This document shows positions 1 through 12,000 of a stretch of DNA of 20,715 nt, in pieces. Origin of the DNA: a virus; the IMG/VR virus record IMGVR_UViG_3300020214_001193, positions 1 through 20,715 of that record; one strand, 5' to 3'. Every line of letters begins with the position of its first letter. Positions within the stretch are counted from its first letter, which is position 1. Made by a program: the position numbers and the translations under genes. Under the pieces are notes generated by a model, which did not search any database, was not told the DNA's origin, and worked only from the letters and a program-made list of their open reading frames with translations.

Positions 1-3000
1 TAGTAACTTACGTCCGGGTCTAGTACATTAACGTTTGCTGTTACGTTTGTAGGAATAATTACTTTAACTTCATCATTTACGTTAAAGCCTTGAACACTTG
101 CTACTGAGATTTCATTTAGGCCTGCATTACTTCCAGTAACTATACTTTCAGATACACCACTCCAAGTCTGAGCATTAGTACTGGTGTAAATTGTACCATT
201 GGCGCCTACAGCTACAATTAAATTTGCACTACTTGTTACGCTTCTAAATCCATGCTGAGAAACATTAGCATATGTAGTCCATGCACTACCATCATTATCT
301 GCTATTGCTACTAATCCTGAATAGCCTAATTCTGGTTCAGTTAAGTCTAAAATCTGTTGACCCACAGCAATAAACGTACCAGAATTTAACCAACTTACAC
401 CCTCGACGCCATACATCGTGACTTGACGATTAACACTAAACGATTTTGTTGTTGTCCATTGATTTACATCTGTGCTTGTTAAAATCTTATCACCGACTGC
501 TACCCATGTATCATTCATATACTTTACACTACGCAATTGCGCTGCTGGTACATCAACCACCCCAGGGAGGTCCTCTAATCCATTGGTTTGCCAAGTTATA
601 GCATCAGCACTAATCATTATTGGAGTAGCAACATTTGTAGAAGTCATAACATAGGTATTATCAGCAAAAGTTAATTCAGTAAATGCTGCTGGTCTATTTG
701 TTACCTTTGTAACATTAAATTTAATACCAGTTAAGTTTTTTGATAATCCAGAATATTGTGAAGTATTTGTTGGTATTATATACTTTGTATTACGATAAAC
801 ACCTGTTACTAAATTTAAATCTTTTGGTTCAAATTTAGTATCTTGTAATTCAATGTCTAAAGGTAGTATCTGATTAGTTTGAAATTCTTGACCTATATAA
901 GTTGTATTTGGATATTCTAAACCTGTAAACAACTGGGGCAAATCTAATCCAGGCATACTAGCAGTTGGTTGATAATACCCTACAGCACGATCAATTGCAT
1001 TTAGTTCTTGATCTCCACTATTAATTTCGTACCATTTGCCAAATATAAATTCTTGATCGTTATTTGATACTAAGCAACGATATACTTTATTATTATATTT
1101 GACTATACTTGCTTGGAAGTAAAAGGGTTCAGGCAATAACATCATGCTACCAAATTTGCTTACAGTCATAGTACCAGTGGCTGTATCAAGTGCTACTGCT
1201 GTGCCACCTTGCGTTTCACTCACAACTATTGTTGTACTGTTTGGTATTGATGTGATAAAATATGTAGTGACTAATTCTATATTGCCAAATACTGTACCTG
1301 AGAATTTTACAGTGTCATACTCTTCAAATATTGTACTATCAGATACAGTTATATAATTAGTTCCAGTTGTAGTTGCTGTTGCGGTTGTTTGCTCTATACC
1401 ATTATAAACCCAGGCTGAAACATCTACGGGTTCGTTTAATGCTGCATCTTGATATAGATTAAATTTATTTGAGCCATCAATTTCTACGTAATAAATTGCC
1501 TTATCAGTTGGTACAGTACCTGATGCAACTACACTAGTAATAGCGCCTATACTATTAACATTGTTAATTTCTAATGTAAGGTTATTCTTAGAAGTAGTGC
1601 CGCCTATATATTCCCCGTAAATTATTAATTTATTACCTATTGTAAAGCCTGATCCTGGATTTACAATCTGAACGCTGTATCCTCCTAAGAACGATTGTAC
1701 AGTAAACGTTGGAGTATCTGTTTCAAAGTCTGTATGTTGTGTTAGTACAACATTTAATGCTTGGCTAGATAAAGTTAATGTTGAGCCACCTAATGTGCTG
1801 CTTACAGTAATGTAATCTGGGCCTATACCTAGCATATTACCTGAATCATTACCTATATTAATAGGAGTACCGTTAGGATAATTTGCAATACGGAAACTAG
1901 TATAAGGAGCAATGCCTATTGTTCTTACATAATAAGTTTGTCCTTGTATAATAGTTCCAAATACTTTTGGCTCAGCCCCATTGGGATCTGGTTGAAATAC
2001 TATTGGCATTTTATCGTATATTAAACTAGTACTTGTACAATTAATTATTGTGCCACTGCCACTACTACTGCAAGATACGTTAATAGTATTCTGCGATTTT
2101 ACATAATACACATCATTTTTGATTAAACCACCTATGTTTTTGTTAAGTGTAAATGGCATATTTACGTACACATCAGTTAATCCAGCGCCCAACTCACTAA
2201 ATGCTAAAATGTCGCTAGTATCCACGCTTTGCACAATATTACGTTGAATTACATTTAATAATAAATCTGGTTCTAATGGCCCATATACAGCACCTGTTTC
2301 ATAGAATGTAAATGCTTGACCATTGACTTGTCCAGGACTTACTGGTAGACCTAAGTTCATAGTCATATCGCCATTGGTATAATTATCTAACTGTACGACA
2401 TCAACTTGTGAAGTAAGTAGTGCTGACGTTCCTGTTCCCTCTGAAACATCATCTAAACTTAACTCTGTTGTACCATTCTTAACAGTAGTTAATTTTATGA
2501 CAGAATTTAGTACATCTATATCATAGATATAGTAAACTGTTCCTGCAATAATATTACCAAAGTCAAGGACTGAGACACCATCAATACTCATGCTATTAAC
2601 AATAATTGGATCGCCAATATTCAAGCCAGACACTACATTTAATTGAATTTCATTTGTTGTTGATGATGCTGATAATAAAGAATATGTTGATGGAGTAGAA
2701 TTTTCACTTATAGTGAAGTTCTCGCTGTCGATAACTGTGGTTACATAATATACCTGATTCTGTCTTACACCGCCAAATAAATCAAGTGTAAACATAACTG
2801 GAGCACCAATATACATATGTTGTGTACCCCCGGTGCCCAATGCAGTTACAGGTATTGTATAAGCATTATTTGTACTGCTGCTTTTTGTAACTTTTCTTAT
2901 ACCATCATAATTTGTAGTAATTTGAGTGCCATATACAACGTCCCCTGTATAACATGCTACTGTTGCTGTAGGAATCAAATTAATTGGAAATGAAATAACT

Positions 3001-6000
3001 GTACCATTTGGCTCTGCGCTGATTGTAAAGTCAGTCTCATTTAATATTGTTTTAACATAGTAATAGGTATTATTTTGTAACCCGGTAATAGAAATATTAC
3101 CATTGAATTTAATTGGCATACCAACATAAAAGCCTATTGTTGATCCAGAAGTGGTTGAAGATAAAGGGGCATTTAGTTTTAAAGTAATTGTAGAGCCTAT
3201 AAAACTTTCGACGCTACGTTCAAATGTTGACTGTATTACTTCACTTTCTCTAGTTGCATTGTAAATTGGGAATACAAAGCCTTGTGATGATGTTAAAACT
3301 GAGTTGATATCAGGCTGTGTTGACTGTAGTTTTAGTGACCAACTTGAAGCACTTTGACTTTCGTAATCGCCTGCAAAGAAACTACCATAAAACCTATCTT
3401 TAGCCCAATCAGTGACTTTACTATCAAAACTATTTCTATCAAATTTAATTGATACAATATTTTCACGAACAGGTTGTGCTGTTGTGACCGCTAATGCTCT
3501 TGCACCTAACCATAGTTGATTTTCAACATTTGTAGTTGATACTTGTATTGGAATCTTGTTTTTATCCTGTACTGCTTCTGCGTATGAGGCATACAATGCT
3601 ACTATAGGATTAGGAATATTATCAATTAATCTAACATAATACCATTGATTGTCTACAAGATAATCAATTGGAACGCTTTGTTTTAATGTGCCTGTGCCTG
3701 TACCAACTCTAGTTGCTATAAATTTTGTTCCAACTAGATTATTTGGTGCGCCCATTAATGTGAAATTTGTAGTGCCTATAGTTTGGATTGTATAAATTTG
3801 TGACGGGACAATATTTGTAGCGTCAACAGTTATGAATCCAGCAATATATTTTATACTATCGCCTGTTTTTAATGTGAAACCACTAATTGAAATAGTATTA
3901 GTATTATTGTCTACTGCTGTGCTATTAAAGACTATTTTTATAGATGGTTCAATAACTATTTCTGGCTTAGTTTCGAAGCCAGATCCTGGATCCAAAACTT
4001 CAATATTAATAACTTTATCTAGGGCCATTACTGCTTGAAGTACTGCAGGTTTTCTTGGTGCACTATATATCAATTCATCAACAACAGCAGTTACTTTTGG
4101 TGTGAACTCATTATATTGACTACCGCTGTCAATTACGATAATAGGCGGCAATTCCATATAAACTTCTGAGTTAGGCAAATGTACGGTTTTAGTTGTACCC
4201 TCTACGCCTCTTGTTAATCCTGTTAATAAATTTCTTGCACGATCAATTCCAGCATAGGTAATGAGTTCTTCCTCAATTCTAAATGTACCTGTTACCGGAA
4301 AACCACTAACATTTTTCATAATTGCTGTAGTAGATGTTATTGGCAAATATGTTTGTAGAGTAGTCATAAAATAGTTTGCACTATATATAGTTTCTTCTAG
4401 TTTTTCATTTTCAGTTAGGTAGTCTGTATAACTTGGAGACTGATAGGAACTGCTTAACATCAAGCCCCAATTATTGTACCATTCGTTGTAAATATCGTTT
4501 TGCCACTCACTACTAGTTTTATCGAATTGATTATTATTATTTTGTACAAGTGGGCCGTAAACTAACTGAGGAGTAATGAATTCGTCTTGAGTAGTATTAT
4601 ATGATGCTGGTAAATCAAAATCAGTTAATGTACCAGGGTAAACATCTAGTTTTGTATAATTTAATAAAAATTCTTTTATTACTACGTGATAAGGTTTCAC
4701 TTCATTGAAGTAGCCACTTAAAAACTCATCACTATCAGTACGAAATTTTTCAGTTGGTAGAAGTTCACGTACTGTGTGTTTTACATCTACCAGCGATGTT
4801 TTGTTTAACCATGGTAAATAATTTTGACTTTCATTTGTTTCACTTACAATATATTCAAATAGCAATATTAATGCTTTATTACGATGTATTAACAGTTCAT
4901 TGGTAAATATTTGTTCGTTTAAGCAACGTATTATCCAACGTGTTTCATTACTTGGGAAGTCATCAAAACTATCAGTATCATAAAAGTTTCCACCGTAGCC
5001 ATATTTACCTAAATCATAATCATATATTTCTTTGCTAATTTCATATGTGCCTTTTTCAAGCCCAATTCTCTTCCAACGTTCAATTTGAGTATTATCATCT
5101 AATGTTTCGATAACATAGATATAAGTTTCTCTAGTATTGTTGCCGCCCTTTATAACTCTGGCTATAGTGTTAATATCAATATTTTCCAATCGTAGCAAAT
5201 CGCTATATAACTGCACTTGAAATGCTGGTTTGGTATTATTATCGAACCCTTCTGCCCACCAATCTATTCTTGTTACATAATCAGAAGTTTTATATAATTC
5301 TCCCTCATCAAATGTCAATGTGCTTGCAGTGCCATCGCCGTTGCCATTAGCAGTAGCAGTAAAAGTAATTTCATACGCAGTGCCAGTTCCGTTGCCGTTT
5401 CCAGTACCAGTAGCAATAAATTTGACTCCTACATTATTTGTATTAGCCCCAATTAGCGTGTAATCTGTATTGCTAATTGTATTAATAATATAGGTTTTAC
5501 CTATAACAAAATCTCCTGCACTGACTAATGTTGCGCCAATGGTGCTCCAAGTAGTATTACCTAATGTTACTATGTTATACGTTAAGTCCTTTACAATTAA
5601 TAATCCAGTAACAATATCAAATATTGGTTTATTTTCTTTATAAAAAAATGTTGCGTCTGGACGTATTTCAACCAACGGATATTGTGCCATAATTGTATTG
5701 GCATATTGTATGTAATTTTTTAATGCAGTATAACGATTATAAAAGAAACTTTGTCTTGGACGTACCAATACGCCACTTTGTACTGCTCTTGGCAAATACG
5801 GATTAGGTACTGTGCTACCTTCCTCGTCTACTCCCGCCATGCTATCAAGCATTCTATCATATAAGTAGGTTGGATGTGGATATTGTGTATTGGGCAGTCC
5901 TGGCAAAAAGTCATCAGCAAAGTTTGAACGAACTAAATTAAATTCTTGATGTGGTATACTTTCGCTTGTTGTACTCTTATATCCTATATGCAATATTGTA

Positions 6001-9000
6001 TCAGTGTTTTTAATACTTTGTTGAGCATTGTAAATCGCATAACTGTTTGGTAACAGAGGAGCAAAATATGATATACCAGATTGTAGCGGATTCAATAAGT
6101 ATGACTCCATAACTGTATCAGATAAAGTTTTTCCACTATTGGGTACAATAACATTAGTAAAGCGCACCCAGAAGTAATAACAAAGAGTTACCGTGCCTGA
6201 TTGATCAATAAATGTTTGTATACTAAATTTATTAAAATCTTTAGGTACGCCTACCCCTGTATATTGCGTTGGTGGATCAACACTGACTACCCATGTATAA
6301 ATTGCTGGATCACTACCTGGGAATAATGTTCCCCAATATGTTGCATTATAAACAGGGTCATTTTGATGATAATTTACAAAACGCATGTTTGATGTATCTA
6401 GCCATAATTTGCCTACGTTGTTATCACCCCAAATAACATTAGTATTATTACTAATATTATTGTAACTTGCTGGATCTAAGTTACAAACATAATCAATATT
6501 TTGTCTTACTGCACCAAAAATCTTACCTGCTAATGGATCGATATAATCTAAGTTTAAAAGAGAATTGTTGGTCTCAGCACTGAATAATTGTATATTGTTT
6601 ATTCTATTAATATCAACAATATCACATGATTTACGATACACTGCCCAGTCTGTTTGACCAGTAGTATTATCAAATATTACAACTTGGCCATCCACGCTTT
6701 CTGGTTTATAATAAGGGGTACCTACTAATACTGTATTGTCTGTAAATGCTAATGCTGACCCATATAATGGCTGTGTACCATAACTTAAACTATTTGAATT
6801 TACACTTTGAGCATAAACGTAGGCCCCTGGTTCAGTTACAGTTTCATCATATTTTGCAATATAATCAAACATATAAACTGCGCCAGCATTTCTAAATGTG
6901 TCTATCCAACGTGTTGCATTATTGTCAAATACTGTATCGTTGTCCTGATTTTCATCATCAATAAAATCAAAAGTAGTAGCAGCAAAACGTGTGCCAGTTG
7001 GAGCACTAGCAACAAAACTATTATTACTTTCGTCAAATTTTACTACGCTACCAAACTGCGTCTGAGTTTCACTGTGCGGACAAGAAATAAGTTGTGTATT
7101 AGGATAGATTGTAATACCTAATTCATTTAATGTATCAATTGATGAAACAGTTAATTCTAATTCATGGTTAGCAGCAGCAATAGACATATTTCTTAAAGAA
7201 ATAATAAGTTTGTTTTGATCTGTACTTGCTGCTTGAACATTGGTTATTTTTGCTGAATTAATTGTTTGCGCGACATCAGCAGCATTTGATCCGTCTAGTA
7301 AATTTACCATGTATCCATTTAATAATATTGATTGGTTTGTAGTCAGATTAACTTCTTCACTGCCTATAATCATACCATATTCGCCGCCGGCGTCAGTAAA
7401 TCTATAAACGCCCCCTTCATTGCCATCTTGTAATTCAAATGGAGCACCAACAATAATCTCTGTTCCGAAAGATGTAATATCAACACTTGTACCAAAGGCT
7501 ACACCTGTCTTTGGTGTATTCGTTGAGGTTAAAGTTTGAACCTTAACAAAAGTGTTTTGGCTAATATTTATAATATCTCCTGCATTGAGATATGTTGAAT
7601 AATAAAGTGTTGTATCAACTAATGCATAATTATTATCTTGTACGCTAATACCGTTAACAGTAACATCAACATGTAAAAATTGTGGTGTTGCCGTTGCTGT
7701 ACCTTCTGGTATGCTTAGTTTTTCTATTAGTGTAGAGACATCAGTTGTTGATCTTGATGTTTTAATTTTAATTTTATTACCAGCAATTAATTCTGCTACG
7801 TAATAAGTTTTTGCTGTTATAATATTAGTTGCTGCAAGTCCTGATCCTAAAAATACTATTGGGTCATTAACACTTATATCAGTCGTGCTTGATAGTTCCA
7901 TTGCATTATTTGAATAAGTGTTTAATAAGTTAACAGTAACCGTGTCTGGACTTGGATCAACAAATAGCGTGAATACTTGTGCATTTTCGCCAACGCTATT
8001 GCTTTGCACTTCAATATTTTGTGAAATTCTATTATAAACTACTGCTCTACCCCAATCACTTTTAGTTGTAGTAAGACTTGTGTAATCTGAATTAGGTGCC
8101 CCTACAACTATAGTATCAGCATAGTAATCGCAAGCAATAGATTTACCAAAATTATCGCCCACAGTAGAATCAATATCAGAAATGATTCCAGCAAATTTAT
8201 AACTAATTTGTGTGACCGTGCCTGTTCCTGTGCCTGCGCCTGTCGCTACAAATATTTGTCCTACTTTGTTTTCAGTAGTAGTTGTAGTTGTACTAATTGC
8301 TGCAAAATCAGTAGTGCCCACACTAGTAATAATATATGTTTCGTCGGCTGTTAAATATTCTGCACTTAGATTAATATTTTGACGCTTGTAAGCATAGATT
8401 TCTTTATTGTTTGATAATGCATCTTCATTGTTCAAGATAAAGATGTAGTTACCATCATTGCTAATTGCTAATGATTCTCCCCAAGAATCTACAGTTGTTG
8501 GAGGTTCTATTTCCTGAGTTAGTAATAAATCTTCTGTAAGACTATTATTTGAATTATAAACGTAAACAAAAACTTTTTTGTCTGTAGTTGCAGTTGGTTG
8601 TGAAATTACTATTGTGTTATTATTGTATGCTATTGTTTGTCCAAAACTTCTTTCCCCTGTATTAAATGTTTCTAGTAATAATAAGTTATCTAATGGTCCT
8701 GTGTATCTATAAACGTTACCTGGAGTTATATCATCAGTATTATCAACATCCCCTGGATCTCCTACTAGATAACCAAAATTATCATTATAAGCAACACTAT
8801 ATCCATACGAGGTGCTGCCTTCAATCTCTAATTCTTTTACACGCTTGTAATTTAAACTCTTGCGATAAACAGCCCAAGCACCATCATCATTTTCATCTAC
8901 CCAAACAGTATTTTGTGTAAATTCGCTTGATAGCAATGGTAAATTAAGTATCTTAGTAGGATTACTTACACGCTGATTTATTAACTTTAAGCAAGTGCCT

Positions 9001-12000
9001 TCGCCTGATATTATAAGACCTTCTGTGGTAACAAAGTTTATTAATATTTGTGTTGGATTTATAATTTCTGAAACTGTATAATATCCATTAACACTTGTAT
9101 CAAAATTAATAATTATAATTAAATCAAATTTTTCTAATCCATGAGCATTATTAAATGTAAGTGTTGCAGTACCATTGGGATTAGTTGTCAAATTTATAAT
9201 GACTGGAGCAGGAGAACTTTTGTTATAATTATTAATTAAAATGTCAGGCGTACATACTTTCCATGAGCCTAAATAATCTGCTAACCAAATATAATCTCTA
9301 ACATAAACATTTTCTATTGGAACAACATCACCTTGCTTGTTTATAGCATTTGGCAAGTCGCTATAAAAATAACTTGACATTTTAACATCATTAAAGTTTA
9401 CGTATCCTGCATCAGGATACACCATATTCGGAGAGTATGGTTTAGTTGGCAGTACGTTCACATTAGTGATTGGCTGAGAGTAATTAAATATTTTGTTCAG
9501 TGGTACATACTGTTGCATGCCTGGTGTAAAATCGCCAGTAGTAAGCGATACTGTACCAGGATTGCCTACCATTTTATTTTCATTTAGTCTTATTTCAATA
9601 AAATTTTCACTTAGTGAACCACCAAATTTTCCTGATAGTATGGCCCAGTTTTCATATAAATCATATTGTATTCCGCCCTGCGGTAAATTTGCGCCTTTAA
9701 ATGCGTCTATTGCATTTTTCGTGCCTTTATTTTTAATTAGATTTTTAAATACGTTAACTTGTGTAATATCAGTCAGATCCGCTGCTTTCATATAACTGCG
9801 CGGTCTAAAACCTATCAAACTAAACGATAATAAGTCCGCTTCATTTTCTAGGTTTGCATTATTTGAATTATAATACAATGTGCTTTCGTAACTACGTGTC
9901 GCACTATTCGGTAATAATCCTTTCTGTATTTCATTATAATCAGTTACGATCCATTCAGTTTCTTGGAAAGATTCTGCTGGTTGAATAACTTTAGTAGCAC
10001 TATAATATCTATTTTTATATTCTACTATGTTGCCCTTAGTGTATTTTGTATTTTTATTCCATTCTTTAATATTGTCTTGATTATAAATAAAGCCAGCAAT
10101 ATACAAGAAACCGTTCCATTCAGCACTCTTACTACCTATAGTATAAATTCTATTCTGGCGTACCCCGGTTGTTAAATTATAGATGATATCTTGGAATTCT
10201 GTTATGTTATCAAATACTATACCATGCTCCATATTTGACAAATTAAATTCACCATAACTTACTATTTCTCCTTCATTTAAACAAGTAACTTTAAAGTTGG
10301 TACCATCACGCACTATAGATAAATTGCTCAATTGAATAGGGAAAAGATTTTGATTTAGTACAAAATTTTCTTTATATAAAGTTAATGGTTGTACAACATG
10401 ACTCTCTTTATCAATTTCTAAACTCAATGCTGCTGGATTACAATTTAATGTTGCTCCAATTACCCAACCTATTTGCGCCCAATACAAAAACTCAGCAACC
10501 ATAGTTTCCCAATTTATTTCAATACCATTTAATTGAGTTTCATATTTTGCTCCTAATGATATGGTATAAGCACCATAATTAAGCATAAATTGTGCTACAT
10601 CTTGTACGTTATAAAACTCAGTGCCATATGGAACATATTCATATTCATTTAAACTACTTGAATATACATTTACTTCAAGGCCTTCAACAATAATTTGCAG
10701 AGGTTGAGAGTTTATGTCAGGTGCTAGAGTAGTAAAATATGCATTTTTTTGACTATTACCATATACCTTAAATCCATTTTTTGTTTTTTGTATAATTACT
10801 GATGTAAAAATTATTTTATCTGATGGTTGATTTTCATACAATAAAACTTGATAACTTGCATCTGGTATTAATAATGAAGTATTTGTTGCACTAGGATTGC
10901 TCTTTTCTACAAAGAACTTAAGTAAAGTTTTATCACTAAAGCCTGCCATTCGGTATGTAAGTCTTACATCTAGATTGTATAACAAATCTTCAATATTTTG
11001 TGTTGCCTTGATGCCTTGTTGTTTTTGATAATCAACTATCCAGTTTAGGTAACTAGTTTTTGCTGTGCCATTACCATAAATTTTTATATCATCGTAAATT
11101 AAGTGTTTACGATCATCTACTAGATATTGATTAAATTCAATATTGTATCTGTAATCATCCAAATCGATACAAAGGTTATAAAACTTTGCAGGATTAGAAA
11201 GCGCAAAAATTCTTAAACAATCGAAAGGATATGAACTACTTCTACGATATGAAAGTTCTACAGCAGCGTTATCTCCTATAATCCAATCACGTTTAAAAAT
11301 ATTTCCGTCATAATTAGATAGTAAACACTCTATTGGATTAAGTAATTGACCTGCGGCGTTAACTGGAAGTATCTCAGATAGACCTGGACGAGCAGCAAAT
11401 GTAATAATGGAATTCGCTGTGCCTGTCCCTAAGTACTGATTTACTATAGTGATATCGTCATTGACATTATAAGCAACTCCTGAAGTACCTGCTACTATAT
11501 TCCAATCAGTTGTACCTAATGTAATAATTCTATATTTTTTTCCTATAATTAAATCCTTACTATCTAATATTGGACTGCCATAGTCATATCCTGCTTCTAA
11601 ATCTTGCCATAATTGTTGGTTGTTGCTTGTATATGGTGCAGGACCGTATCGTTCTTCCCACCAATTTGGTTTATTAGCATATCCTAACATTTCCCAAGGA
11701 GTAGTGTTAGGAGTTGTTGTATCATAAAAATATTGATACAACCCACGCCAATCACCCTGTGTTACTAAAGATTTATTAACTTTATTTAAACTATCTCTAT
11801 AATTATAAGTCCATGGCGAACTTCTGTTAAACACTTGTGTTTTATAATTTAATCTATTTTGACCAATCCAATCAAGGAAAGTTAAACTATACATACTGAT
11901 CCATTGCTCATAATTTAAATTAGTTAAATTATTAACTTCTGATCTGAAGAATCCAGGTATATAATCAAATTGTTGTACTGGGCTAATCAATCCTTCAAGT

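Larger units (their letters stand above)
6627..8876 (-). other. FG-GAP-like seven-blade beta-propeller with inserted domains
   Basis: Seven segments share the FG-GAP pattern (FG.S...... then IVVGAP-like, then G.VY.F). They lie near 8697-8816 (SYGYSVAY...YLVGDP...GNVYRY), 8554-8655 (SFGQTIAY), 8381-8490 (SWGESLAI), 8027-8160 (NFGKSIAC...IVVGAPNSDY), 7391-7507 (AFGTSVDI...IIVGAPFE...GGVYRF), 6865-7060 (QFGSVVKF...GAVYMFDY) and 6660-6790 (LYGSALAF...VLVGTPYY). Seven is the number needed for a closed integrin-type propeller. Blades 3 and 4 are split by a GTGT module, blades 4 and 5 by a long beta-rich insert, and blades 5 and 6 by a flagellin-like insert. The copied motif WAVYRKS flanks the domain on both sides. 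Propellers of this family bind ligands or carbohydrates on surfaces, so a receptor-contact role is plausible but inferred. Confidence 0.7.

Noticed and set aside
130-720. Sialidase enzyme
   Set aside because: Asp-box-like turns alone do not make a sialidase, and no arginine triad or other catalytic pattern could be assigned.
1140-3220. CRISPR array or DNA tandem repeat
   Set aside because: The repetition is at protein level only. The DNA units diverge and have no constant repeat/spacer pattern.
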